Below are positions 1 to 9,278 of a stretch of DNA of 64,000 nucleotides, piece by piece. The position numbers and the translations under genes were made by a program. Source of the DNA: Brevibacterium oceani (lineage in GTDB: Bacteria; Actinomycetota; Actinomycetes; Actinomycetales; Brevibacteriaceae). Position 1 is the stretch's first letter. Each line of letters begins with the position of its first letter. The notes beneath the pieces were generated by a model, which was given only the letters and a program-made list of their open reading frames with translations, was not told the origin of the DNA and did not search any database. The DNA lies in NCBI RefSeq assembly GCF_013623835.1, contig NZ_JABKDE010000002.1, positions 186,001 to 250,000 on the forward strand. The letters are read 5' to 3'.

Positions 1-37
1 GCCCGGGCGCGAACCCATGATGGGTTCATGCCCGGGC
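1..37. terminator. hairpin at window edge
   Basis: GCCCGGGC at both ends encloses a second inverted repeat (GAACCCA / TGGGTTC), giving a strong stem-loop. There is no T-run. It probably ends a gene lying to the left of the window, which cannot be seen. Confidence 0.4.
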
Positions 38-84
38 CGATTTCCGGTGATCGCCGCTGATCGGTGTGCGATCGTCGCTGAGCG

Positions 85-129
85 GCGCGTGATCGCCGCC
101 GATCGATGCGCTCGGCGGCGATCACGCGC
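85..129 (-). terminator. terminator hairpin after the acyl-CoA ligase gene
   Basis: An 18-bp perfect stem (85-102 with 112-129, 9-nt loop) starts 5 nt past the stop codon of the minus-strand ligase. No U-tract follows, which is usual for terminators in high-GC actinobacteria. Confidence 0.6.
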
Positions 130-133
130 CCGA

Positions 134-1942
134 TCAGTCCGCGTAGATCGCTTCGATGTCCTCGGCGAAGTCCTTGTTGATGAGGTGGCGCTTGACCGAC
201 TGCTTGGCCGACAGGTAGCCGTTCTCCTCGGTGAGTTCGATCGGCAGAATCGTGAACTTCTTGATTCCCTCCGCGCGCGAGACCGTCTTGTTCACCTGCT
301 CGACCGCCTTGGCGACCTCGGCGTGGATCGTGTCGTCGTCGGCGGCTTCGTGAAGATCCATCTGCGGCAGGTCGTGGTTCTTCAGCCAGCCCGGCAGCAT
401 CTCCGAGTCGAGGAAGATGAGTGCGGAGACGAACTTGCGGTTCTCGCCGACGAGCACCGGCTGCCCGATGATCGGGTGACGGCGGAGGATGTCCTCGAGT
501 GGTGCGGGGGCGATGTTCTTGCCGCTGGAGGTCACGAGGATCTCCTTCTTGCGCCCGCTGATGGTGAGGTAGCCGTCCTCGTCGAGGGAGCCGAGGTCAC
601 CGGTGCCGAACCAGCCGTCGTGGAATTCCTTGGCCGTGGCCTCCGGGTTGTCCCAGTACTCGCGGAAGATCGGCACGCCCTTGGCCAGCACCTCGCCGTC
701 CGGAGCGATCGCCACCGAGACTCCCGGCAGCGGAACCCCGACGGTGCCGATCTTCGACCTCTCGGGAACATTCACAGTGATGGGCGCAGTGGTCTCGGTG
801 AGTCCGTAGCCTTCTAAGACGATGATGCCGAGCCCACGGAAGAAGTGACCCAGGTGGGCTCCGAGCGCCCCACCGCCGGAGACCGCATGAGTGACGTTGT
901 TGCCCATCGCCGCCCGCAGCTTCCGATAGACGAGTCGGTCGAAGAGGGCATGCTGAAGCTTGAGGCTCATCGGCACTTTGCCGGTGTCGAGCGCCTTCGA
1001 GTAGGCGACGGCGACCTGCTCGGCACGGCGGAAGATCTTCTCGTTGCCGCCGGCCTGAGCGGTTGCCAGCGCGGAGTTGAAGACCTTTTCGAAGACGCGT
1101 GGGACACCGAGGATGAACGTCGGGTGGAAGGTGCCCATCGCATCGGTGAGCTTCGTCAGATCGGACTGGTGGGCAAGCAGCGCTCCGTTGCTGATGGCGA
1201 GGACCTCGATGAAGCGCGCGAAGACGTGAGCCTGCGGGAGGAAGAGCAGGCAGCGCATCGACGTGTCCAGAACGCTGGGGATCTGATAGCGGGCCGCCTG
1301 CCCGGTCTGAACGAAGTTCGCGTGGGTGAGCACGCAGCCCTTCGGTTTGCCCGTGGTGCCCGAGGTGTAGATGATCGTGGCCACGGAGTCGGATCCGACC
1401 TGGGAGCGAGCGGACTCCAGCTCTTCATCGCTGATGTCCTTGCCGGCCTCGGCGAGCTCGGCGAAGGCGCCGTCCTCCCAGACCCTGAGCGCAGGCTCGG
1501 GGCGTCCGGCGGCAGCGGCCGCCGCGCGCACCCGTTCGGCGTGTTCACGTGTGGCGACGAGCCCGCGAGAGACATCGGCATTGGTGAGCATCCAGCTCAG
1601 CTGCGCCTCGGACGAAGTGTCGTAGAACGGCACGGAGATGCCGCCGGCATACCACACGGCGTAGTCGCTGAGCGTCCATTCGTAGGCGGTGGGCCCGAAG
1701 ATCGCGATCCGATCGCCGACGCCGACGCCCAGGGCGATGAGCCCCTTCGCAGCCGCGCGCACCTCGGCGAGGAATTCTGCACCCGACAATTCGAGCCAGC
1801 CTTCCCCGTCGGGCTTGGCGACCATCGGACGACTCGGGTCCTCGGCGACTGTGCGGAGGAAGACATCGGTGGTCGAGGAGGTGGAATCGACCTCGAAGCC
1901 GACGACGGGGGTTGACGACTGCGGCATTGTCGTTGGGCTCAT
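134..1942 (-). CDS. long-chain fatty acid--CoA ligase (AMP-dependent synthetase), FadD15-like
   Basis: A 602-aa member of the acyl-adenylate-forming family. It activates a fatty acid with ATP to an acyl-AMP and transfers it to CoA, in the cytoplasm or at the membrane face. The P-loop-like motif YTSGTTGKPKG is at about residues 192-202. GYGLTET (adenine/acyl binding) and the hinge with GTGDLG and SGRKKE follow in the usual order, so the enzyme looks complete. The ATG at 1942 has an AAGGAG ribosome site 6-7 nt upstream. The gene is divergent from leuS. Chain-length preference cannot be read from the sequence. The subfamily is inferred from the length and the LEGYGLTETTAP-type motif seen in mycobacterial FadD15-like proteins. 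Confidence 0.9.
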   Translation of the reverse strand: MSPTTMPQSSTPVVGFEVDSTSSTTDVFLRTVAEDPSRPMVAKPDGEGWLELSGAEFLAEVRAAAKGLIALGVGVGDRIAIFGPTAYEWTLSDYAVWYAGGISVPFYDTSSEAQLSWMLTNADVSRGLVATREHAERVRAAAAAAGRPEPALRVWEDGAFAELAEAGKDISDEELESARSQVGSDSVATIIYTSGTTGKPKGCVLTHANFVQTGQAARYQIPSVLDTSMRCLLFLPQAHVFARFIEVLAISNGALLAHQSDLTKLTDAMGTFHPTFILGVPRVFEKVFNSALATAQAGGNEKIFRRAEQVAVAYSKALDTGKVPMSLKLQHALFDRLVYRKLRAAMGNNVTHAVSGGGALGAHLGHFFRGLGIIVLEGYGLTETTAPITVNVPERSKIGTVGVPLPGVSVAIAPDGEVLAKGVPIFREYWDNPEATAKEFHDGWFGTGDLGSLDEDGYLTISGRKKEILVTSSGKNIAPAPLEDILRRHPIIGQPVLVGENRKFVSALIFLDSEMLPGWLKNHDLPQMDLHEAADDDTIHAEVAKAVEQVNKTVSRAEGIKKFTILPIELTEENGYLSAKQSVKRHLINKDFAEDIEAIYAD

Positions 1943-1977
1943 GGGTCTCCTTCGAAGACGTAAGTTACTGCCCGGTT

Positions 1978-2006
1978 ATCTTACAGTTCAGCCAGGTCTC
2001 AGTGAA
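1978..2006 (-). promoter_or_regulatory. candidate promoter of the acyl-CoA ligase gene
   Basis: On the minus strand TTCACT (2001-2006) and TAAGAT (1978-1983) are separated by 17 nt, about 36 nt upstream of the start codon. The match is by eye only. Confidence 0.4.
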
Positions 2007-2132
2007 ATCGATCACGTTTCCCGGGCGATCCACGCGCTCGATGCCCTGTGAGCAGTCTAACCAAGACGGATCAGGGAGTGTTCAGAGTACGATGGACGGA
2101 ATCCGCCCACACCCGCTCAGTGAAGGAAGGTA

Positions 2133-5048
2133 ATGACGACGAACCCTGAGGAGACCGGTTTCCGCTATGATGCGGCGCTGGCCGAGAAGATCGAGAAGTC
2201 GTGGCAGCGCACATGGGAGACGTCGGGAACGTTCCACACCCCGAACCCCACCGGAGACCTCAGCGAGCCCGCTTCCCAGGACACCCCGTCGCCATACAGC
2301 CCGCCCGCCGATCTCAGTGAGCGCGAATCCCTCTACATCATGGACATGTTCCCGTATCCCTCGGGCGTCGGCCTGCACGTCGGCCACCCACTGGGATACC
2401 TGGGCACCGACGTCTACGGCCGCTACCAGCGGATGCGCGGCCACAACGTCATGCATGCCCTGTCCTACGACGCCTTCGGTCTGCCCGCAGACCTCTATGC
2501 GGTCCAGACGGGGCAGCACCCGCGGATCACCACTGATGCCAACATCGCGAACATGACCGAGCAGCTGCGCCGTCTGGGCCTGGCACACGACGTCCGCCGT
2601 CGCTTCGCTACGACCGACGACGAGTTCGTCAAGTGGACGCAGTGGATCTTCCTGCAGATCTTCAACTCCTGGTATGACACCGAGGCGGACACCCCCGACG
2701 GCGAGGCCAAGGGACGGGCGCGTCCGATCGAGACACTGATCGACCAGTTCGCCTCCGGCTCTCGTCCCACCCCGGACGGCCGCGCCTGGGTTGATCTGAC
2801 CGGTGCCGAACGCGAAGACGTTCTGCAGGGCTACCGTCTGGCCTATGTCTCCGAATCGCCGGTCAACTGGTGCCCGGGACTGGGCACCGTGCTGGCCAAT
2901 GAGGAGGTCACCGCGGAAGGGCTGTCCGAGCGCGGCAACTACCCGGTCTTCACCCGCCGACTGCGCCAGTGGAACATGCGCATCACCGCCTACGCCGACC
3001 GTCTCATCGACGACCTCGACGCCCTCGACTGGCCCAACGCGATCCATGCGATGCAGGTCAACTGGATCGGCCGCTCGAAGGGTGCGCTGCTGCGCCTGCC
3101 CGTCGCCGGCGAGTCCTCGTCCGAGGTCGAGGTCTACACGACCCGCCCGGACACCCTCTTCGGTGCCACCTACCTCGTCCTCAGTCCCGAGCACCCGCAG
3201 GTCGCGTCGCTGACCGCGGCGTCCTGGGACGAATCCACGCCCGAATCCTGGCGCGGGGGTCGGGCCACCCCCGCCGAGGCGATCGCCGCCTACCAGCGTG
3301 CCGCCGCTGCGAAGACCGACGCCGATCGGCAGCAGAGCCGGGAGAAGACCGGCATCTTCACCGGCTCCTACGCATCCAACCCGGCCACGGGTGCGCAGGT
3401 GCCGATCTTCGTCGCCGACTACGTGCTCATGGGCTACGGCACCGGTGCGATCATGGCTGTGCCAGGCGAGGATGCCCGTGACTGGGACTTCGCGAAGGCC
3501 TTCGGCCTGCCCTATATCCGCACCGTCCAGCCGCCGGCCGATCACGACGAGGACACCCCGTTCACCGGCACCGGCGCGATGATCAACTCGGCGAATGCCG
3601 AGATCGACATCAACGGACTCGACATCGAAGCTGCGAAGGCGGCCGTGACGACGTGGCTGAAAGACAAGGGACTGGCCACCGAGTCCACGCAGTACCGTCT
3701 GCGCGACTGGCTGTTCTCCCGGCAGCGCTACTGGGGAGAGCCGTTCCCGATCGTCTATGACGAAAACGGCACCCCCATCGCCCTGCCCGATGAGATGCTG
3801 CCCGTGCAGCTGCCCGAGGTCGACGACTTCGCGCCGCGCACCTATGCGCCCGACGATGCCGACAGCCGACCGGAACCCGCGCTGAGCCGCAATGCCGAGT
3901 GGACGAGTGTCGAGCTCGACCTCGGCGACGGTCCGAAGACCTATCAGCGCGAGACGAACACCATGCCCAACTGGGCCGGTTCGTCGTGGTATCAGCTGCG
4001 CTACGCCGATCCGCACAACGACGAACGCCTCGTCGACCCTGCGAACGAGGAATACTGGCTGGGTCCGCGGGCCTCGAAGCCGCGCGGCGGCGCCGATCTC
4101 TATGTCGGCGGTCAGGAGCATGCCGTGCTCCACCTGCTCTATGCCCGGTTCTGGCACAAGGTGCTCTTCGACCTCGGCCACATCTCCTCCTCGGAGCCCT
4201 TCCACCGCCTGGTCAACCAGGGCTACATCCAGGCGTACGCCTACACCGACGCCCGCGGAGTCTACGTTCCCGCCGCCGAAGTGGAGGAACGCACCGAGAG
4301 CAACGGTGAGCTGACGTTCTGGTACAACGGCGAGCAGGTCAACCGCGAATACGGGAAGATCGGCAAGTCGCTGAAGAACTCGGTCATGCCCGATGAGATG
4401 TATGACGCCTACGGGGCCGACACCTTCCGCGTCTATGAGATGTCGATGGGCCCGCTGGAGCAGGATCGTCCGTGGGAGACCCGTGCCGTCGTCGGCGCTC
4501 ACCGCTTCCTGCAGCGGGTGTGGCGTCTCTTCGTCGACGAGACCACCGGCGAGTCCGTGGTGCGTGAGGGCGAAGCCGACGCGGAGTCGCTCAAGGTCCT
4601 CAACCAGGTCATCAGCGGTGTCCGCGAGGACATGGACCATCTGCGCTTCAATACCGCGATCTCCAAGCTCATCGTGCTGACGAATCACGCGACGAAGCAG
4701 GGCGGGGCAACCCGTGACCTCCTCGAACCGCTGACGATCATGCTCGCTCCCTTCGCGCCGCACCTGGCCGAGGAGCTGTGGGCGCGTCTCGGCCATGAAT
4801 CGACGGTCACCTATGCCACGTTCCCCGAGGCGGACCCGCGTCACCTCGTCGCCGACACCGTCACGTGCGTGGTGCAGGTCAAGGGCAGGGTGCGCGCCCG
4901 CCTCGAGGTCGATCCGGATATCGACGCCGCCGAGCTGGAGAAGCTCGCCCTGGAGTCGCCGAATGCCGTCAAGGCCCTCGGCGGAGCTGGGGTGCGCAAG
5001 GTCATCGTGCGTGCCCCGAAGCTCGTCAACATCGTCCCCGACGCGTAA
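2133..5048 (+). CDS. leuS: leucyl-tRNA synthetase
   Basis: A 971-aa class Ia synthetase that charges tRNA-Leu with leucine in the cytoplasm. The HIGH-type signature is HVGH at residues 82-85, within a PYPSG...[10 protein letters not shown] block. The KMSKS-type loop is KIGKS at about 742-746. Between them lies the CP1 editing domain, with the TTRPDTLFG motif. The C-terminal domain closes with a VVQVKGRVR block. The length suits actinobacterial LeuRS, which is longer than the roughly 860 aa of E. coli because of insertions. The ATG follows GAAGGAAGG. I looked for a T-box leader upstream and did not find one. The gene stands alone, divergent from the acyl-CoA ligase. Confidence 0.97.
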   Translation: MTTNPEETGFRYDAALAEKIEKSWQRTWETSGTFHTPNPTGDLSEPASQDTPSPYSPPADLSERESLYIMDMFPYPSGVGLHVGHPLGYLGTDVYGRYQRMRGHNVMHALSYDAFGLPADLYAVQTGQHPRITTDANIANMTEQLRRLGLAHDVRRRFATTDDEFVKWTQWIFLQIFNSWYDTEADTPDGEAKGRARPIETLIDQFASGSRPTPDGRAWVDLTGAEREDVLQGYRLAYVSESPVNWCPGLGTVLANEEVTAEGLSERGNYPVFTRRLRQWNMRITAYADRLIDDLDALDWPNAIHAMQVNWIGRSKGALLRLPVAGESSSEVEVYTTRPDTLFGATYLVLSPEHPQVASLTAASWDESTPESWRGGRATPAEAIAAYQRAAAAKTDADRQQSREKTGIFTGSYASNPATGAQVPIFVADYVLMGYGTGAIMAVPGEDARDWDFAKAFGLPYIRTVQPPADHDEDTPFTGTGAMINSANAEIDINGLDIEAAKAAVTTWLKDKGLATESTQYRLRDWLFSRQRYWGEPFPIVYDENGTPIALPDEMLPVQLPEVDDFAPRTYAPDDADSRPEPALSRNAEWTSVELDLGDGPKTYQRETNTMPNWAGSSWYQLRYADPHNDERLVDPANEEYWLGPRASKPRGGADLYVGGQEHAVLHLLYARFWHKVLFDLGHISSSEPFHRLVNQGYIQAYAYTDARGVYVPAAEVEERTESNGELTFWYNGEQVNREYGKIGKSLKNSVMPDEMYDAYGADTFRVYEMSMGPLEQDRPWETRAVVGAHRFLQRVWRLFVDETTGESVVREGEADAESLKVLNQVISGVREDMDHLRFNTAISKLIVLTNHATKQGGATRDLLEPLTIMLAPFAPHLAEELWARLGHESTVTYATFPEADPRHLVADTVTCVVQVKGRVRARLEVDPDIDAAELEKLALESPNAVKALGGAGVRKVIVRAPKLVNIVPDA

Positions 5049-5147
5049 GGCACGGTTGACACATCGCCGTAACACGGGATCTGGGAGACTGCACGAGTAC
5101 TTGCGGCGATGAGCGCCGAATCGCCCCCGACTATGACTGGTGAGAGC

Positions 5148-5981
5148 ATGACGAACGACAGAGCACAGGATGAGATCCGGCACGCCCTCGGCGTGCGACC
5201 GCGGATCGACCCGGCTACGGAGATCGAGCGGAGGGTCGAATTCCTCGTCGACTATGTGCTCACCACAGGGGCCAAGGGGCTGGTGCTGGGCATCAGCGGC
5301 GGTCAGGACTCGACCCTGGCCGGGCGTCTGTGCCAGCTGGCGGTGGAGGACCTGCGCCGTCGCGGTGCTCAGTCCGAGTTCTGGGCTGTGCGGCTGCCCC
5401 ACCACGTCCAGGCCGATGAGTCAGACGCCCAGGATGCGCTGTCCTTCATCAGCGCCGACCATGAGGTGTCCATCAACATCGGTGCGGCCACCGACGCCGC
5501 CGCGAAGGAATATGCCGAGGCGACCGGCGAGGCGATCACCGACTTCGGCAAGGGCAATGTCAAGGCCCGGATGCGCATGATCGCGCAGTTCGAGCTGGCG
5601 GGGGAGAAGCGCCTCCTCGTCGTCGGCACCGATCATGCCGCCGAGGCGGTCACCGGGTTCTTCACGAAGTTCGGCGACGGAGCCGCCGACGTCATCCCCC
5701 TGTCGGGACTGAACAAGCGGCAGGGACGAGAACTGCTGAGCCACCTCGGAGCTCCCGATCATCTCGTCGTCAAGGCGCCGACCGCGGATCTGCTCGACGA
5801 GGATCCCGGGCAGACCGACGAATCATCGCTGGGGCTCAGCTACCACCAGATCGACGACTTCCTCGAGGGGAAGGAGATCGAGCCCGCAGCCGCCTCGGCG
5901 CTCATCGAGAAGTACCGCCGGTCCGAGCACAAGCGGCGCACCCCGGTGGCGCCGACGGACACGTGGTGGATCCGGCACTGA
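5148..5981 (+). CDS. nadE: ammonia-dependent NAD+ synthetase
   Basis: The 277-aa enzyme amidates deaminated NAD to NAD+ using ATP and ammonia, the last step of NAD biosynthesis. The PP-loop SGGQDS is at residues 50-55. There is no N-terminal glutaminase domain, so this is the ammonia-dependent form, the same size as E. coli NadE (275 aa). I chose the ATG at 5148 because GGTGAGAG lies just upstream and the N-terminus then matches the family. In-frame ATGs at 5109 and 5133 would add 13 or 5 residues. A perfect TTGACA hexamer at 5056-5061 could be the -35 box, but no good -10 follows. A strong hairpin ends the gene. Confidence 0.94.
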   Translation: MTNDRAQDEIRHALGVRPRIDPATEIERRVEFLVDYVLTTGAKGLVLGISGGQDSTLAGRLCQLAVEDLRRRGAQSEFWAVRLPHHVQADESDAQDALSFISADHEVSINIGAATDAAAKEYAEATGEAITDFGKGNVKARMRMIAQFELAGEKRLLVVGTDHAAEAVTGFFTKFGDGAADVIPLSGLNKRQGRELLSHLGAPDHLVVKAPTADLLDEDPGQTDESSLGLSYHQIDDFLEGKEIEPAAASALIEKYRRSEHKRRTPVAPTDTWWIRH

Positions 5982-6016
5982 CCCGGACGGGCCTGTTCTG
6001 ATCGGGGCCGCAAGGG

Positions 6017-6056
6017 AAACGACCGCCGCTGACGCATTCGTCGGCGGCGGTCGTTT
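6017..6056 (+). terminator. terminator hairpin after nadE
   Basis: An 18-bp stem (6017-6034 with 6039-6056) has one G-U-type mismatch, a 4-nt loop and arms ending in AAAC/GTTT. It lies 35 nt past nadE, between two convergent genes, and could act in both directions. Confidence 0.65.
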
Positions 6057-6071
6057 CGTACGAGGACCGAT

Positions 6072-6148
6072 TCGGTCGGTGAAGGCTCGGGCCGGTGGAG
6101 GCTCGGTCGGTGAAGGCTCGGGCCGGTGGAGGCTCGGTCGGTGGGAGC
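6072..6148. repeat. 31-bp tandem repeat
   Basis: Two perfect 31-bp copies (6072-6102 and 6103-6133) are followed by a degenerate third copy. The array ends at the stop codon (6149-6151) of the minus-strand gene. The unit is built from TCGGTCGGTGAAGGC and GGGCCGGTGGAGGC. It looks like slippage-generated sequence. Confidence 0.85.
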
Positions 6149-6865
6149 TCAGTCGGTGAACGGGGGTGCGCCGGAGACGAGTCCGAGTTCGAGGGCCGTC
6201 TGGTTGAACTCCCAGCGGGAGGAGACGAAGTCGTCGCTGAGGCGCTCACCCCGGCTGCGCGCCTCCGTGTACTCCCGCCATCCGTCCTCGCGGGTGTCAC
6301 CAGGGCGGATCTCACGGGTCGAGGAGTCGTCGGCCGAGACCGCGGTCTCCTCATTGACCCAGATCGACAGGCCCTCGGCGGCGCGGTAGAGGTTCATGAA
6401 CGCGGTGTGCGAGCGAGGGTTGTCGAAGCTCGACTTCTTGAACTCCTGGCAGAACGTGTGCAGCGGTTCGAGTTCGTCGACCGCGAGGGTGCCGAAGGTC
6501 GCGTCGAGGCGCAGCGATTGGACGAGTCCGCCCGAGTCGGGGAGCAGCTCGAGGATGCGACGGGCTCGCTTCTCGTCGGGCAGCAGCTCGACGGCCTCTT
6601 CGACCGGGGTCAGGCCGAGGGTGTCCATCCGTCCGCGTTCGACGCTGAGCTGCTGACGCAGGGCATCGATCTGCTGCTGGGCACGGCGCCATTCGCCGTG
6701 GAACAGCAGCAGGGCCGCGATCATGCCCAGGCACAGGACGAGGCCGATGATCCAAGCCGCGCCCTGGAGTCCGGGAATCGCGAGCGCCACGATTCCGAGC
6801 ACGGTGAGCACCGCGATCGTCACGGCCGCCGGTGAGTTGGTGAGGAAATCCAGGAAACGCTTCAC
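6149..6865 (-). CDS. unknown membrane-anchored protein
   Basis: 238 aa, family not recognised. Two hydrophobic helices (about residues 13-31 and 35-55) are joined by a short turn and followed by a charged, Gln-rich, probably coiled-coil stretch (about 58-80). The remaining 155 residues are soluble and contain one Cys. The likely topology is a membrane hairpin with a large cytoplasmic domain. It starts with GTG at 6865 (MKRFLDF). A TAGGCT box lies 7 nt upstream and there is no clear ribosome site, so the mRNA may be leaderless. It is divergent from ugd. Codon use matches the neighbours, so the gene is likely real, but its function is unknown. Confidence 0.7.
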   Translation of the reverse strand: MKRFLDFLTNSPAAVTIAVLTVLGIVALAIPGLQGAAWIIGLVLCLGMIAALLLFHGEWRRAQQQIDALRQQLSVERGRMDTLGLTPVEEAVELLPDEKRARRILELLPDSGGLVQSLRLDATFGTLAVDELEPLHTFCQEFKKSSFDNPRSHTAFMNLYRAAEGLSIWVNEETAVSADDSSTREIRPGDTREDGWREYTEARSRGERLSDDFVSSRWEFNQTALELGLVSGAPPFTD

Positions 6866-6872
6866 ATTTCCA

Positions 6873-6878
6873 AGCCTA
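6873..6878 (-). promoter_or_regulatory. candidate leaderless -10 box (TAGGCT)
   Basis: TAGGCT on the minus strand lies 7 nt before the GTG of the membrane protein gene ending at 6149. No convincing -35 box is visible. Confidence 0.35.
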
Positions 6879-6961
6879 CTGTTTCAACCTCCACATATCG
6901 TGCAACCGGGTGGCATATAGTGTGGTGCGAAAACGCATGCCTATACGCAGGAGAGCTCAGC

Positions 6962-8269
6962 TTGAAGATTTCAGTCATCGGTTGCGGGTATCTGGGTGCG
7001 GTGCATGCGGCGGCGATGGCCTCTTTGGGGCACGAGGTCGTCGGAGTCGACGTCGACGAAGGCAAGGTCGAGGCTCTGTCATCGGGTCGTCCGTCATTCT
7101 TCGAACCGGGGCTCGGTGAACTGTTGGTCAGGGCTCAGGACAAGGGCCGCCTCGAGTTCACCACCGATGTCTCCCGTGCCGCCGAGGCGGTCGTGCACTT
7201 CGTGTGCGTGGGCACTCCGCAGAAGCCCGGCGAGTTCGCCGCCGACGTCACCTATGTCGATGCGGCCGTTGAATCGCTGCGTCCCCACCTGACTCGGACG
7301 TCGGTGGTTGTGGGCAAGTCCACCGTTCCCGTGGGCACTGCGGACCGTCTCGCGAAGGTCATCGCGGAGACGGGTGCGACGATGATGTGGAATCCCGAGT
7401 TCCTGCGCGAAGGGCATGCCGTCGATGACACCCTGCATCCGAACCGTCTTGTCTACGGCGTGACCGACGGTGACGCCGGGCACCGAGCGGCGGCGACTCT
7501 CGACGAGGTGTACGCGACGATGCTGGCCGAGGACACGCCGCGGATGATCACAGACTTCGCGACCGCGGAGCTGGTGAAGACAGCAGCGAATTCGTTCCTG
7601 GCCACGAAGATCTCGTTCATCAACGCCATGGCCGAACTCTGCGAGGCCTCCGGCGCCGACGTCACTCAGCTCGCCGATGCGATCGGCATGGATGATCGGA
7701 TCGGACGGAAGTTCCTCAACGCCGGACTCGGCTTCGGCGGCGGCTGCCTGCCCAAGGACATCCGCGCGTTCATGGCCAGGGCCGGTGAGCTCGGCGCCGA
7801 TCAGGCGGTGGCGTTCCTCAAGGAGATCGACTCGATCAATATGCGCCGTCGCGTGCGCATGGTCGACATCGCCCGCGACGCGTTGGGCGGGTCGTTCATC
7901 GGCAAGAAGATCACGGTGCTGGGTGCGGCGTTCAAACCCGACAGCGATGACGTCCGGGACTCCCCGGCATTGGCCGTGGCCCGACTCATCGCCACACAGG
8001 GCGGCATCGTCACCGTCACCGACCCGCAGGCCATCGACAATGCACAGCGGGCGTTCCCCGAACTCGGGTACGTCACCGACACCTCGGAGGCGCTGACCGG
8101 GGCCGATGCGGTGCTGTTGCTGACCGAGTGGAAGGAATACCGGGAGCTCGATCCGGCGGCCACGGCCGAGCTCGTGGTCGGCAAGGTCCTCGTCGACGGA
8201 CGCAATGTGCTCACGCCCGAACTGTGGCGGGGCGTCGGCTGGACCTATCGCGCCCTGGGCCGTCCATGA
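6962..8269 (+). CDS. ugd: UDP-glucose/GDP-mannose dehydrogenase family protein, probably UDP-glucose 6-dehydrogenase
   Basis: The 435-aa NAD-dependent enzyme oxidises the C6 hydroxyl of a sugar nucleotide, most likely UDP-glucose to UDP-glucuronate, for envelope polysaccharide. The N-terminal Rossmann motif GCGYLG is at residues 7-12. The catalytic Cys262 sits in FGGGCLPKD. The C-terminal UDP-binding domain contains AFKPDSDDVRDSP. I chose TTG at 6962 because GGAGAG lies 7 nt upstream and the protein then begins MKISVIGCG. An upstream ATG at 6920 would add 14 unconserved residues. The sugar specificity is inferred from the family. No glycosyltransferase genes are adjacent; the downstream neighbour is a DegV protein, whose start overlaps the stop. 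Confidence 0.88.
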   Translation: MKISVIGCGYLGAVHAAAMASLGHEVVGVDVDEGKVEALSSGRPSFFEPGLGELLVRAQDKGRLEFTTDVSRAAEAVVHFVCVGTPQKPGEFAADVTYVDAAVESLRPHLTRTSVVVGKSTVPVGTADRLAKVIAETGATMMWNPEFLREGHAVDDTLHPNRLVYGVTDGDAGHRAAATLDEVYATMLAEDTPRMITDFATAELVKTAANSFLATKISFINAMAELCEASGADVTQLADAIGMDDRIGRKFLNAGLGFGGGCLPKDIRAFMARAGELGADQAVAFLKEIDSINMRRRVRMVDIARDALGGSFIGKKITVLGAAFKPDSDDVRDSPALAVARLIATQGGIVTVTDPQAIDNAQRAFPELGYVTDTSEALTGADAVLLLTEWKEYRELDPAATAELVVGKVLVDGRNVLTPELWRGVGWTYRALGRP

Positions 8270-9141
8270 GGGTCGGGCTCGTCACCGACTCGACGGCGCA
8301 GCTGACACTGCCCGAGCGGAACCGGCTGACCGTGGTCACCGGCGGTCTGTTCCGGATCGTCCCGCTGACCGTGCTCATCAACGGAATCGCCCACACCGAC
8401 GGGGAGCTTGCTCCCAGCGTCCTCTGCCATCAACTGTCCGACCGGGCGGAGGTCACGACGTCGATGGCCACTCCCGCCCAGTTCGCCGCCGCGTTCCAGG
8501 AACTCATCGACGACGGCGCGGAAGCGATCATCGTCGTGACGATCTCCGGGGAACTCTCGGGCACGCGGGATTCCGCGGTGACGGCCGCCGCCGACGTCCC
8601 CGTGCTCGTCGAGGTCGTCGACTCACGCACCACCTCGGCGGGGCTGGCCGGGGCCGTGTCCGTCGCGGCCGCGGGCATCGCTGCCGGTGAGTCGGTGTCA
8701 TCGGTCACCGGGACCGTCGCCGACTGGTGTGCGAGCGAGACCGTGACGATCTTCGCTCCCGAAACCCTCGAATATCTTCGCCGAGGCGGCCGTATCGGAG
8801 CCGCGTCCTCCCTCCTCGGTCGCGCCCTGCAGATCGTGCCCGTCCTCGGACTCAAGTCCGGAGTGGTCGTCCCGATCGCGCGGGTGCGCACCCGGGGCAA
8901 GGCCCTCCAGCGGATGAGCGCGATCGCCGCCGAAACTGCCGCCGACCTCGCGGTCGAACCCGCGGAGCTGCAGGCCGAGATCCAACAGTCGGAGGGCCTC
9001 ACAGACGATCGAGACGTCATCGAACTCGACCAGCTGCTGACCTCCCGCGGCTTCACGACGAGCTTCCGCACGCTCTCGCCGATCATCACCGCCCACGTCG
9101 GTCCCGGCGCCCTCGGCGTATCGGTGCAGACGACGCCGTAA
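8266..9141 (+). CDS. DegV family fatty-acid-binding protein
   Basis: 291 aa. DegV (FakB-type) proteins bind a fatty acid between two domains; in Firmicutes they present it to the kinase FakA. Visible features are the N-terminal VTDST motif, the TSMATPAQF loop (usually TSQPS in FakB), the ISGELSGT motif in the middle, and a C-terminal GPGALGV block near the lipid site. The ATG overlaps the ugd stop (ATGA), suggesting translational coupling. No FakA-like gene is in the window, so the partner is unknown. The start is better than the in-frame ATG at 8128, which lies inside ugd. Confidence 0.85.
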   Translation: MRVGLVTDSTAQLTLPERNRLTVVTGGLFRIVPLTVLINGIAHTDGELAPSVLCHQLSDRAEVTTSMATPAQFAAAFQELIDDGAEAIIVVTISGELSGTRDSAVTAAADVPVLVEVVDSRTTSAGLAGAVSVAAAGIAAGESVSSVTGTVADWCASETVTIFAPETLEYLRRGGRIGAASSLLGRALQIVPVLGLKSGVVVPIARVRTRGKALQRMSAIAAETAADLAVEPAELQAEIQQSEGLTDDRDVIELDQLLTSRGFTTSFRTLSPIITAHVGPGALGVSVQTTP

Positions 9142-9197
9142 GGGGCCTCACTCCGACGCCGCATCCTGTGGACAGCGCCTCGACTCCACCGTCGTGA

Positions 9198-9228
9198 GCC
9201 TGTGGACGCAGACACGGTGTCCACAGGC
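9198..9228. terminator. hairpin downstream of the degV-family gene
   Basis: GCCTGTGGAC (9198-9207) and GTCCACAGGC (9219-9228) form a 10-bp stem with an 11-nt loop. It may end the ugd-degV transcript. The arms also resemble DnaA boxes (see findings), so its role is uncertain. Confidence 0.4.
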
Positions 9229-9265
9229 CTCACTCCGGCCCTGGTCGTTTCCCTGCGCAGTCTCA

Positions 9266-9271
9266 TAGCCT
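9266..9271 (+). promoter_or_regulatory. candidate leaderless -10 box (TAGCCT) of comEA
   Basis: TAGCCT lies 7 nt before the comEA ATG and no Shine-Dalgarno sequence is present. The -35 region is weak. Confidence 0.3.
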
Positions 9272-9278
9272 CGCGGGC

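Noticed and set aside
1943-2132. T-box riboswitch upstream of leuS (also checked before thrS, hisS, aspS and alaS)
   Set aside because: No specifier-loop/antiterminator structure and no T-box motif (TGGNACCGCG-like) found in these leaders.
2082-5405. 1107-aa open frame antisense to leuS and nadE
   Set aside because: Composition (Arg/Gly/Val/Asp rich, no recognisable family) and exact overlap with leuS point to a GC3-driven shadow. Similar antisense frames at 22374-23885, 33023-35059, 45813-47645 and 52328-54346 are rejected for the same reason.
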